NCBI RefSeq assembly: GCF_000027165.1
Contig: NC_013853.1
Coordinates: 1,488,001 to 1,552,000, forward strand
Length of the DNA: 64,000 nt
From: Streptococcus mitis B6
Lineage (GTDB): Bacteria; Bacillota; Bacilli; Lactobacillales; Streptococcaceae
Direction of reading: 5' to 3'
Shown: positions 26,663-34,949 of the stretch, piece after piece
Layout of the letters: each line of letters starts with the position of its first letter
How positions within the stretch are numbered: position 1 is the stretch's first letter
Notes under the pieces: generated by a model
The model's input: only the letters and a program-made list of their open reading frames with translations
What the model was told of the DNA's origin: nothing
Database searches by the model: none
Made by a program: the position numbers and the translations under genes

Positions 26663-29600
26663 TCAAGTGCTGGCTTCAGAAATTCCCAAAATTTCTCTAA
26701 TTTCTGCTAGGCTGAGACTGCCACGTGACTCTGTTCCATCCAATACTTGTGACACCAGATGTTTCTTTTGTTCTTGGAGTTCCTGAATTTTTTCTTCAAT
26801 GGTTCCCCTGGTCACTAAGCGATAAACCTCAACCGTTTCTTCCTGACCCATCCGATGGGCACGGCCAATAGCTTGCGCTTCCACCGCAGGATTCCACCAA
26901 AGGTCAACTAAAATAACCGTATCAGCACCTGTCAGATTCAGACCGACACCACCAGCCTTGAGGGAAATCAGAAAGGCATCTCTTTCCCCTTGGTTAAAGG
27001 CCTTGGTCATGTCTTGTCTTTCCTTGGCTGGGGTCGAACCGGTAATTTTAAAGGAAGTCAAGCCCAAGTCTGGCAGTTCTTGTTCAATTTTTTCCAACAT
27101 TCCCTTGAACTGCGAGAAAATCAAGACACGGTGTCCACCGTCTGCCACCTGGACCAGCAGGTCTCGGAGACTATCCAGTTTGCCACTGGCTCCCTGATAA
27201 TCTTCCATAAAGAGGCCAGGAGTGTCACAGATTTGACGCAAGCGCATCAAACCAGATAAAATTTCCACACGACTTCGCTGAAATTCCTGATCTGACACTT
27301 GAGCCAGACGGTCTCGCATCTGTTGCAACTGGGCTAGGTAAATAGCCTTTTGCTGGTCTTCCAGTTCATTCTTATAAACCACTTCAATCAAGTCTGGCAA
27401 TTCAGTCAGAACTTCTTCTTTCTTTCGCCTCATAACAAAAGGCTTAATAAACTGAGCCACGCGCTCAGCTGGTAATTTCATAAATTCTTTCTTGCTTGGC
27501 AAAAGTCCTGGCATGACGATTTGGAAAATAGACCACAGCTCACCTAGATGGTTTTCAATAGGAGTCCCTGACAAGGCAAAGACCGACGGCACCACAAATT
27601 GTCTCAAGGTCTGAGCGATCTTAGTCTGGGCATTTTTCATGACCTGAGCCTCATCTAAGAAAAGGAAGTCAAAGGTCATCCCCTGATAAAGATCACTGTC
27701 CTGACGGAAGGTAGCATAGCTCGTCACATAGATTTGATGGCTCTCAGCAAGAATCTCTTCACGACTAGCTTTCAAGCCATGAACAACAGCTACATCCAAC
27801 TGTGGGGCAAATTTCTGAAACTCATCTGCCCAGTTGTAAATCAAACCTGACGGTGCTAAAATCAAAATCCGACTTTCTTTTGTCACTTGACTGGTCAAAA
27901 AAGCAATGGTCTGCAGGGTTTTACCAAGTCCCATATCATCAGCCAAAATCCCACCAAAACCATAATGATGGAGCATTTGCAGCCAACCGATTCCCTTCTC
28001 CTGATAATCTCGTAAATCAGCCTTAACCTGAGTTGCCTGTCGAGGGAAGTCCTCTGGATGCGTCAAATCATGAGCCAGATTCTGGAATTCTTGTGAAAAA
28101 GAAACACGATCTCGTCCTTCAAAGAGATGAGCTAAACTGTAGGCCAAGGATTTCCGAGTCTGCAAGGAGCCATCTTTTAATTCAAATTGCCCCAGTTCCT
28201 GTAGGTTTTGGCGAATTTTCTTGGTTTCTTCATCGAAAAAGTAGACTTGATTAGACGAATCAATATAAAAATCTCGATTATCAACCAAGGCCTGCATGGC
28301 TTGGTCAATTTTCTCTTGGGCAATATCTTGAAAATCAAATTGGATTTCCAAGAGACCTCCCTTGGAAGCAATCTGCACTTGGGGACTCACTAGGTTATAG
28401 AGTTCTTCTAACTTGTCTGATAGGTCAACATTCCCGAGTTTTTCAAAGCCTGGAATGATTTCATGGAAGAAATGATAAACAGACTCGGCTTTTAAGGCCT
28501 GACGCAAAGATTGAAAGTCTGCTTCAAATCCAGCTGCCAAACAGACTTGGAAAATTCTTTCTTCTAAATCAGCATCACTTGAAAATGGTAATTCTTCTAG
28601 CTCTTGTCGGCTAGATACCTGCTTAGCTCCATAATCAAACTGAATTTCTAAACGAATCCGATTATCCTCTTCCCTGTCAAAGTAAAAAGAAGGCGTAAAG
28701 GTTTTGATTTGTAAACGTTCTGGAGCTGAAACTGTCCCCATCTGACTAAAAAGAGTTAAACAAGAAGCCAATTTATCTCGGTCACTACTATCAAATTGCA
28801 GGTATTTCTTTCCATGTCGATCTAAAGGCAGCGCTTTGATTTCCTTGAGAAGGCGCATCTGCTGGTCTGTTAGAAAATAAACCTGACCTTTATGGAAAAG
28901 CACAGCTCCCTGATAAAAGTCATTGACTCTTGGACTCTCACTGATTTCCATTTCAAAATAATCCGAGTATGCTGTTACTGTAAAGGCAAATAGATTGGCA
29001 TCAGCATGCATATCCTGAAAAAGCAGAGTCTGGTAGCTATCCACTTGATGGTCAAATTGAAAATGGGGCAAGGTCATCAGTAAATTCACACCCTGCTCAA
29101 AAAAGGTCAGAGGGAAAAAGAGATGCCGACCTTGGTTTTGGAAAAAGAGGTCTGGTGCCAATCCTTCCTCCATTAGTCCCCGCAAGAAAGTCAGAAGTTC
29201 TTGGCTGGCTTCATCAAAGGCTTCCCAAGATAGAGACTCCTCATAAGTTTTACCAATCATATAAGGTTTTCTCTTCTCGACGACTCTTAAAAAAAGCGGA
29301 ATATCCCGAATGACGTAGTATTTTTGGCTATTGATTTGCCCGATTCTCATAGTCCACAAGATATGATTGGTTCCTGCTTCGACCTGACCCACAGCCGACA
29401 ACTCATAGGCTCGGTCTGATTTTGGAGATAAGATTCGTTCCAAAAATTTTCCACCCAAGGTCACCTTGGTTTCAACAGCCTCTTTTTCCTCATGACCTTC
29501 TTCCAGACTTTGCAAGATTTCCTGACCACGCTCATCATTTTTTAGAAAATGCTCCAACGCTGCCAAATGCACACAGTAGCCCCTCTTTTGGAAAAAATCG

Positions 29601-29761
29601 CAAGCACAAAAAACCAAATCATCCTCTAAACTATAGCGCAGTTCTTCTTCTGCAACGCGAGCGTAGAGCCGATTGTTTTTTTCCTTTATAATGTCAACCT
29701 TACCAGTTTCATAAAGGGCAACGCCTTCGATACGGACTTTCCCGGGAATCAATTTAGCCAT
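26663..29761 (-). CDS. SNF2-family DEAD/DEAH-box ATPase with SWIM zinc finger
   Basis: This 1032-residue protein has an N-terminal SWIM-type zinc motif (CACDFFQKRGYCVHLAAL), a bacterial SNF2-associated domain, and a C-terminal Swi2/Snf2 ATPase. The motor has ILADDMGLGKTLQTIAF (Walker A), LFLDEAQVMKN (DEAQ, Walker B), SGTPIENHLGELWSIF, and motifs V-VI in GGVGLNLTGADTV and QAIGRAHRMGQ. Such proteins translocate on double-stranded DNA and are thought to remodel DNA-protein complexes such as RNA polymerase, like RapA. The bacterial role is poorly defined. Its 3' end lies upstream of the murC cluster. Confidence 0.92.
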   Translation of the reverse strand: MAKLIPGKVRIEGVALYETGKVDIIKEKNNRLYARVAEEELRYSLEDDLVFCACDFFQKRGYCVHLAALEHFLKNDERGQEILQSLEEGHEEKEAVETKVTLGGKFLERILSPKSDRAYELSAVGQVEAGTNHILWTMRIGQINSQKYYVIRDIPLFLRVVEKRKPYMIGKTYEESLSWEAFDEASQELLTFLRGLMEEGLAPDLFFQNQGRHLFFPLTFFEQGVNLLMTLPHFQFDHQVDSYQTLLFQDMHADANLFAFTVTAYSDYFEMEISESPRVNDFYQGAVLFHKGQVYFLTDQQMRLLKEIKALPLDRHGKKYLQFDSSDRDKLASCLTLFSQMGTVSAPERLQIKTFTPSFYFDREEDNRIRLEIQFDYGAKQVSSRQELEELPFSSDADLEERIFQVCLAAGFEADFQSLRQALKAESVYHFFHEIIPGFEKLGNVDLSDKLEELYNLVSPQVQIASKGGLLEIQFDFQDIAQEKIDQAMQALVDNRDFYIDSSNQVYFFDEETKKIRQNLQELGQFELKDGSLQTRKSLAYSLAHLFEGRDRVSFSQEFQNLAHDLTHPEDFPRQATQVKADLRDYQEKGIGWLQMLHHYGFGGILADDMGLGKTLQTIAFLTSQVTKESRILILAPSGLIYNWADEFQKFAPQLDVAVVHGLKASREEILAESHQIYVTSYATFRQDSDLYQGMTFDFLFLDEAQVMKNAQTKIAQTLRQFVVPSVFALSGTPIENHLGELWSIFQIVMPGLLPSKKEFMKLPAERVAQFIKPFVMRRKKEEVLTELPDLIEVVYKNELEDQQKAIYLAQLQQMRDRLAQVSDQEFQRSRVEILSGLMRLRQICDTPGLFMEDYQGASGKLDSLRDLLVQVADGGHRVLIFSQFKGMLEKIEQELPDLGLTSFKITGSTPAKERQDMTKAFNQGERDAFLISLKAGGVGLNLTGADTVILVDLWWNPAVEAQAIGRAHRMGQEETVEVYRLVTRGTIEEKIQELQEQKKHLVSQVLDGTESRGSLSLAEIREILGISEAST

Positions 29762-29861
29762 ATTTTTACCTTTACCTTATCTTTTTATTATACCATATTT
29801 TCGCCCGTGAAAATAGCCTCCCAGGAAGACTTTTCTCCTAGAAGGCTTGATTTTTAAAGTC

Positions 29862-29996
29862 GTAACTTCTCAAAGTAACTTCCATCTCTCTCCCAAAAGT
29901 GGAAGTTAGTCTAAGACGGATTTCCACTGATTTCACGCATTTTTCTCATACTAAAAGCTAGGTTGTGGGAAACTGGAAGTTAGTTTTAGAAGTTAC
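29862..29996. mobile_element. 135-bp miniature element derived from the IS30-family IS in this window
   Basis: The left 40-50 bases match the left end of the IS at 47362, and the right ~100 bases match its right end, fused at a shared GGAAGTTAGTCT. The terminal inverted repeats begin GTAACTTCT and continue into TAACTTCCA. It carries no coding capacity, so it is an internal-deletion derivative that could be mobilised in trans. Confidence 0.8.
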
Positions 29997-30007
29997 CCTC
30001 TATACTA

Positions 30008-30060
30008 TACCGGCGGCCGGGGTCGAACCGGCACGTCCTCGCGGACACTGGATTTTGAGT
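30008..30060 (-). pseudogene. 3' fragment of a tRNA-Leu(CAA) gene
   Basis: Minus-strand reading gives the 3' part of a class II tRNA: anticodon loop CTCAAAA and 3' stem TCCAG, variable arm GTCC-GCGA-GGAC, T arm GCCGG-TTCGACC-CCGGC, then the acceptor strand CGCCGGT and A. The 5' half is absent, and the sequence upstream of the anticodon cannot pair with the anticodon stem. This is the usual remnant left by site-specific integration into a tRNA gene. Confidence 0.75.
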
Positions 30061-30206
30061 TCTAACTCAATGTTTTTATATCAATTAAAATAGCATGAAA
30101 TCAACAATTTTACTATTTAAAAATATCTGATTTTAGCTGAATTTACCAATTATGGTATTTTTGTGGAAATTACTATATAATTCATTCATATTTTTATTAA
30201 GTACTT

Positions 30207-31349
30207 TCAGAACTTTATATAAAATTTTTTCAAAACCAATAACAATTTATTAAAAACGCCATTATGAATTTTACTTTCATCAATTTGGCTTAAATTCACA
30301 TTTTTAATTATTAAACAATCCTTCCAGCATTCCGGAAAACCAATTTTAGTTTTTTCTATGATACTGCTAGTCATAAATTTTCTTTCAATTTCGTTAATAA
30401 AGGTATCCCACTCATCATGAATGCTTGAATTATGACAAATAAGAATTTGTTTTATTGCCAGCATATAGGCAAATAAGTCTTTATTATCTCCTTGTTTCTT
30501 CCCATACATTTTCATCTTCCGCAAAACTGGTGTATAGAATCTTGGAACACCCACATTAAAGTTACGTGCATATAATCTGCCATAATGTGCACAAACATTC
30601 CTAATAAACCATGTGGCAGAAATCCAACTTTTACTTGCAGATATAATATGGTCCTGCATGTTAGCATCATTTTTATAATAATCATTACTAAGAAACAACT
30701 CTTCAACCTATAAACTATAAAATTTATCATTCAACTGCTCAATTATTTTAGTTGTTTCTCCAAAAGTCAGCTCAGGTACAACAACCCAAAAAGGAAACTT
30801 GCAATCTTTATTACTCACATGGTGACTTATTGGAAGAGATTTAGCTTTTAATTCAAATAATCTCATTCCAATTCTTTCAATAAATTCCTGATAATCATTT
30901 TCATTTTTATAAATTGATTTATCTAAATAGCACTCGCCTTTTTGTAAATTCCCTTCATAATTGCTACATAAAGTATGGATAATAGAAGATTTGATTAACA
31001 ATTCTATTTTACCAGTAAATTTCATCAAATTTTCTCTCAAAAATGAATTGAATTCATAAAGTTCAATACAATCTTGAAAAGAAAAAGTAGTATCTTCTCG
31101 TTTCGGTAAACACTTTCTGTATATTGAAAAATCATAATAATTTGTCTGAAAAAGGAACTGTTTAGCGAAAGCCTCATCAGACTCATTAATTATTACTTTA
31201 GCACCTGTTTTCTTTACTGGTCTAGCAAGCTTCTTCTTCAACTTATCAAATTCAAGAAATTCTTTCATTGAAGAGTTTTTATCAGGGGCTAGTGCATAAT
31301 ATTTGACAGAAATATTTTTTACCTTAATATTTTCATCAGTTGTATTCAT
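30207..31349 (-). pseudogene. AbiF/AbiD-like abortive infection gene (Abi_2 family) interrupted by an in-frame amber codon
   Basis: Abi_2 proteins trigger growth arrest on phage infection. Many carry a HEPN-like RNase motif. Here the frame from 31349 (second ATG, SD AGGGTG) encodes an N-terminal half ending DKFYSL, then TAG at 30708-30710. The same frame then continues without any shift (VEELFLSNDYYKND) to the C-terminal half. That half contains WFIRNVCAHYGRLYARNF, the Rx(4)H-type signature of this family. Without the TAG the protein would be about 380 residues. The stop removes the catalytic motif. The second half could only be re-initiated from an internal ATG at 30698. The gene is distinctly AT-rich against its neighbours, which suggests horizontal transfer. 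Confidence 0.8.
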
Positions 31350-31359
31350 CATTCACCCT

Positions 31360-31420
31360 AAAAAAAAGCCTCACAAAACTATTTGATTGATTAATCAAAG
31401 GGAGCCTTGGGAGTTCTTGT
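31360..31420 (-). ncRNA. Short structured leader RNA upstream of the abi gene (abiF-RNA-like candidate)
   Basis: Transcription from the promoter at 31427-31455 would give an RNA starting near ACAAGAACTCCC. It contains a hairpin TTTGATT-AATC-AATCAAA and ends in a run of eight U directly before the abi SD. A conserved abiF RNA is known upstream of such genes in Firmicutes. The position and architecture fit it, but I cannot confirm the family by eye. Confidence 0.45.
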
Positions 31421-31426
31421 ACAATT

Positions 31427-31455
31427 ATTATATCCTAATTCCAATTTTTTGTAAA
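31427..31455 (-). promoter_or_regulatory. Promoter of the abi leader RNA and gene
   Basis: TTTACA (31450-31455) and TATAAT (31427-31432) are separated by 17 bases on the minus strand, an almost ideal sigma-A promoter. Confidence 0.7.
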
Positions 31456-31539
31456 CCCCCTTTCCATACCACCAAATGTAGTAGCTCCAATCTTTTTTAA
31501 CCAAAAAATTCCATATATGGTGCTATTTTTAGACGCAAG

Positions 31540-31586
31540 AACACAAGATATAGATAGAGACCTCTAAGGTCTCTATCTATTGTGTT
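31540..31586. other. Long perfect hairpin between the abi locus and the aminotransferase gene
   Basis: TAGATAGAGACC/GGTCTCTATCTA pairs perfectly over 12 bases with a five-base loop. After a four-base bulge the pairing continues with AACACAA/TTGTGTT. The T-tract is weak on either side, so it may be an imperfect bidirectional terminator or a small repeat. Confidence 0.5.
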
Positions 31587-31638
31587 TTATAAGTGAAAAT
31601 ATTTTTTAAAGATATTTAAAAAATAATAAAAACGATTT

Positions 31639-32805
31639 TTAAAGTTTGGCAAAAGTCGTTACAATCCGCTGACAAACTTCTTGTAGCAGAGACTTAGGCA
31701 TAGCTACATTGAGACGGGCATGGAGACTTCCTTCCTCCCCAAAATCCAAACCACGGTTAAGGATAACCTTGGCTTCATTTCTCAACAGCTCTTGCAATGT
31801 TTCATCAGTCAGGTCATAGGCTGAAAAATCAAGCCAAATCAAGTAGGTTCCTTGTGGTTTCATGACCTTGATTTTAGTCTCTTTTCCAAATAAATCTACC
31901 ACATAATTAATATGGTCTTCAAAGACTTGCTTGAGTTCCTCTAGCCAATCCTTCCCATAGCGATAGGCAGCTTCTGTCGCCAAATAACCCAAGCCTGAAA
32001 TTTCATGCTGATTATTGGCCAACTGACGTTTCTGGTATGCCAGTCTCAACTTAGGATTTTCAATGACTGCATAGGAATTTTTTGTCCCAGCAATGTTAAA
32101 GGTTTTAGTGGCACTACTCAAGACAATCGCAAATTCTTTAAAGTCAGGATTGATGGTATTAAAGGAATGATGCTTGTGACCAAAGAGGGCCAAATCTTGG
32201 TGAATCTCATCTGAAACCAAGAAAACACCATGTTTTTGGCAGAGTTGGCCAATCTTCTCCAACACTTCCTTTTCCCAAACACGTCCACCAGGATTGTGAG
32301 GGTTGCAAAGAATATAGAGTTTGACATCCTCTTCTACCAAATCTTTTTCAAGTTGGTCAAAGTCAATCTCAAACAGACCATCCTTTTCCACCAAAGAATT
32401 GGTAATCAATCTGCGGTTGTTCAACTTGACACTGCGGGCAAAGGGTGGGTAGACAGGCGTGTTAATCAGAACCGCTTCGCCTTCTTTTGTGAAAGCTTGA
32501 ATAGCTGTTGAGATGGCTGGTACCACACCCTCGATAAAGACAAGAGCCTCTTTGTCAAAGTGGTAACCATGTTGTGTGGCTTCCCACTTTTGAACTTCCT
32601 TAATTAACTCTTCACTGGCATAGGTATAGCCATAAACCAGTTGATCTGCGTAAGTTTGCACAGCTTGACGGATTTCAGGCAAGACTACAAAGTCCATATC
32701 CGCTATCCAAGCTGGTAAGACTTCACTATCCGTTTCTGCTTCTTTCCATTTATAGGTATGGTGCCCTAAACGATTGGGCAGGCTTGTAAAATCATATTTT
32801 CCCAT
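31639..32805 (-). CDS. patB: MalY/PatB-type C-S lyase (cystathionine beta-lyase-like aminotransferase)
   Basis: This 388-residue PLP enzyme of aminotransferase fold class I belongs to the MalY/PatB group, which cleaves C-S bonds of cystathionine or cysteine, yielding pyruvate, ammonia and a thiol. The PLP lysine lies in LSSATKTFNIAGTKNSY. Other hallmarks are LPAWIADMDF and LCNPHNPGGRVW. It is 7 bases downstream of the trans-sulfuration gene, so the two form an operon under the MET-box upstream. It may act in methionine synthesis or cysteine desulfhydration; the direction is not decided by sequence alone. Confidence 0.88.
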   Translation of the reverse strand: MGKYDFTSLPNRLGHHTYKWKEAETDSEVLPAWIADMDFVVLPEIRQAVQTYADQLVYGYTYASEELIKEVQKWEATQHGYHFDKEALVFIEGVVPAISTAIQAFTKEGEAVLINTPVYPPFARSVKLNNRRLITNSLVEKDGLFEIDFDQLEKDLVEEDVKLYILCNPHNPGGRVWEKEVLEKIGQLCQKHGVFLVSDEIHQDLALFGHKHHSFNTINPDFKEFAIVLSSATKTFNIAGTKNSYAVIENPKLRLAYQKRQLANNQHEISGLGYLATEAAYRYGKDWLEELKQVFEDHINYVVDLFGKETKIKVMKPQGTYLIWLDFSAYDLTDETLQELLRNEAKVILNRGLDFGEEGSLHARLNVAMPKSLLQEVCQRIVTTFAKL

Positions 32806-32812
32806 CTCTGTC

Positions 32813-33907
32813 TTATCCTTCCAAGGCTTGGCGCAAATCTGTAATCAAATCTCTAGCATCCTCAATCCCAATCGACAAGCGCAAGAGATCATCTGTCAAA
32901 CCATAAGAATGGCGCACTTCTGCTGGAATATCAGCGTGAGTTTGCGTCGTTGGATAAGTAATGAGACTTTCTACCCCACCCAAACTTTCCGCAAAAGAGA
33001 AGACCTTGAGACTGTTTAAAATGTGAGGAATGCGTGTTTCATCGGCTACTTTAAAGGAAATCATGCCCCCACGACCAGTGTAGAGAACTTCCTTAACTGC
33101 TGGAGAATCCTTCAAAAAGGCAACCACTTCTTGGGCGTTAGCTGTTGAGCGCTCCATACGAAGAGACAAGGTCTTGAGACCACGAATCAATTGATAACTG
33201 TCAAATGGAGACAAGACTGCTCCTGTCGTATTGAGATTGTAGAAAAGCTTCTCGTATAGTTCTAAACTATTGGTTACAACCACACCAGCCAAGACATCAT
33301 TGTGGCCTGCTAGATACTTGGTTGCTGAATGAAGAACCATATCTGCTCCATCTTCAATCGGACGTTGATAGATTGGGCTGTAGAAGGTGTTGTCCACCAC
33401 CACTTTGGCACCCTTAGCATGAGCCAATTTTGCCAGTTTTTCGATATCAAATTCCAACATCAAAGGATTGGTTGGCGTTTCGATATAGAGAACGTCAACA
33501 TCCTTTTCTAACTCGGCAATCAATTCTTCTTCTGTATTGGCATAGGTAAAATGGAAACGGCCTTCCTGCTCCACTTGATTAAACCAGCGGAAAGAACCTC
33601 CATAAAGGTCACGGACAGCCAAAACCTTACTTCCTACTGGAAAGACGCTAAAGGCTAGTACAATAGCTGACATCCCTGAGCTAGTAGCTAGAGCATAGTC
33701 TGCTGACTCAATAGCCGCCAAGACTTCTTCAGCCTTAGTGCGAGTTGGGTTTTTGGTGCGTGTATAGTCAAACCCAGTAGATCGACCAAACTCTGGATGC
33801 TGATAGGTCGTTGAAAAATGAAGCGGAGTCACCAAGGCTCCTGTAGCTTCATCTGACTTAATACCCGCCTGGGCCAAAATTGTGTTAATGTGTAATTCCT
33901 TGCTCAT
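32813..33907 (-). CDS. Cys/Met metabolism PLP enzyme (cystathionine gamma-synthase / beta-lyase family)
   Basis: This 364-residue trans-sulfuration enzyme has the PLP lysine in VLHSATKYLAGHNDVLAG and the N-terminal DYTRTKNPTRTKAEEVLA. The family includes MetB, MetC and cystathionine gamma-lyase, which by eye are hard to separate. Pairing with a PatB-type lyase and control by a MET-box favour a MetB-like role (O-acyl-homoserine to cystathionine), with the partner acting as beta-lyase. SD GGAGG lies seven bases before the ATG. Confidence 0.88.
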   Translation of the reverse strand: MSKELHINTILAQAGIKSDEATGALVTPLHFSTTYQHPEFGRSTGFDYTRTKNPTRTKAEEVLAAIESADYALATSSGMSAIVLAFSVFPVGSKVLAVRDLYGGSFRWFNQVEQEGRFHFTYANTEEELIAELEKDVDVLYIETPTNPLMLEFDIEKLAKLAHAKGAKVVVDNTFYSPIYQRPIEDGADMVLHSATKYLAGHNDVLAGVVVTNSLELYEKLFYNLNTTGAVLSPFDSYQLIRGLKTLSLRMERSTANAQEVVAFLKDSPAVKEVLYTGRGGMISFKVADETRIPHILNSLKVFSFAESLGGVESLITYPTTQTHADIPAEVRHSYGLTDDLLRLSIGIEDARDLITDLRQALEG

Positions 33908-33983
33908 ACAATTCCTCCAAATCTATAGTAACTATTGTACCACTTATTTTCATCAACTCATTTTCTTCTTTTCAAGAGCTAGT

Positions 33984-34000
33984 TATAGTTTCAAACTATA
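33984..34000. promoter_or_regulatory. MET-box (MtaR/MetR operator) upstream of the trans-sulfuration operon
   Basis: The 17-base palindrome TATAGTT-TCA-AACTATA matches the streptococcal MET-box consensus recognised by the LysR-type methionine regulator. A TACAAT -10 lies closer to the gene with a poor -35, as expected for an activator-dependent promoter. Confidence 0.7.
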
Positions 34001-34005
34001 GACTT

Positions 34006-34110
34006 ATACTCTTCGAAAATCAAATTCAAACCACGTCAGCGTCGCCTTACCGTACTCAAGTACAGCTTGCGGCTAGCTTCCTAGTTTGCTCTTTGATTTT
34101 CATTGAGTAT
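34006..34110 (+). repeat. BOX element, A-C form without boxB
   Basis: A 105-base element in the opposite orientation to that at 23594 and almost identical to it (ATACTCTTCGAAAATCAAAT to CATTGAGTAT). It lies between the MET-box and the terminator of the next gene. Confidence 0.9.
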
Positions 34111-34124
34111 TAGCTAGTAAAGCT

Positions 34125-34158
34125 AAAAAGAATCCAGAAAAGCTTCCAGATTCTTTTG
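34125..34158 (-). terminator. Terminator of the PH-like gene
   Basis: AAAAGAATC...GATTCTTTTT forms a stem with a U-tract on the minus strand, 20 bases after the gene at 34178. Confidence 0.65.
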
Positions 34159-34177
34159 TGTAGATGATTGCTAGTGC

Positions 34178-34633
34178 TTACTTTGACCTAAAGAAATCCT
34201 GTTGAACCAAATAGTCATAATGGTCTTTGTTAAATTGATACTGACCCACATGCTGACTAACCTGACCGACATCCACGGAAAAAATGTAGTTTTCATTTTG
34301 ATAGTGCCAGTTCAGCCTAACTGTATTCAAGACTGTCTTATAAGTAAAATCTTGAACTTGATTCCAAGGCATCTCTACGACGTGATTAGAACGATTTTCA
34401 GTCACATCACTGATATCCATCAAGTAGATCCCCTTGGGTGTAAATGCCAGAATCTTAGGCTTCACACTCGACTGAACATAGTAGGAACCACCTATAATGA
34501 AAAAATCAATAAAGGATTTCAACCATGTCTTTTTCTTAAAAGCCATCAGAAAATTTTTTTGCCCTTCAATGTGACAAGTTGAAAGAAATGATGCAATCTG
34601 TTTTTCTGTCGCAAATTCCATAATAGCGCCCAT
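34178..34633 (-). CDS. Small protein with a predicted PH-like (bacterial pleckstrin homology-type) fold
   Basis: This 151-residue cytoplasmic protein alternates short beta-strand-like segments (KILAFTPKGIYLMDISDV, HVVEMPWNQVQDFTYKTV) and ends with a helical segment, which suggests a bPH/YokE-like domain. I do not recognise its function. The start at 34633 is supported by GGAGG seven bases upstream. It has an extended -10 (TGATATAAT, 34831-34836) about 190 bases upstream, so its leader is long. I see no known riboswitch in that leader. Confidence 0.65.
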   Translation of the reverse strand: MGAIMEFATEKQIASFLSTCHIEGQKNFLMAFKKKTWLKSFIDFFIIGGSYYVQSSVKPKILAFTPKGIYLMDISDVTENRSNHVVEMPWNQVQDFTYKTVLNTVRLNWHYQNENYIFSVDVGQVSQHVGQYQFNKDHYDYLVQQDFFRSK

Positions 34634-34830
34634 GATGTTACCTCCATAACGATTAGTAAATAGGCAGATAAGGACTCTTCACATAGAAGAAGAACTTATC
34701 ATTAGTTGCATTTTATCTTACTTTTTCAGTAGACAGCATCCCTCCTATAACATCATCCTAGCATGTGCATACTTCCGTTAACATTGGAAGAGGATTAAAA
34801 AAATAGCTTCTCACAACTTTTATCATATTC

Positions 34831-34836
34831 ATTATA
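34831..34836 (-). promoter_or_regulatory. Extended -10 upstream of the PH-like gene
   Basis: TGATATAAT is read on the minus strand, with no good -35. The 190-base leader that follows contains no structure I can name. This stretch (34634-34949) otherwise holds only the aliB terminator. Confidence 0.4.
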
Positions 34837-34902
34837 TCATAAATCTAACAAACAATTTAAAAAATGTAAACACTTTTCTTCCAACTTCGCTATCATTCTA
34901 TT

Positions 34903-34938
34903 AAAAAACGACAGTTTCTTTTGAAACCATCGTTTTTC
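34903..34938 (-). terminator. Terminator of aliB
   Basis: AAAACGATGGTTTC-AAAA-GAAACTGTCGTTTT forms a long stem with one mismatch, followed by U residues, just after the aliB stop. Confidence 0.75.
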
Positions 34939-34949
34939 TTGAAAAATCC

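Noticed and set aside
34700-34790. Two mini-ORFs (8 residues each, one beginning MLTEVC) in the long leader of the PH-like gene, possible attenuator peptides.
   Set aside because: The SDs are absent or abut the ATG, and no terminator/antiterminator pair is evident. Chance is enough to explain them.
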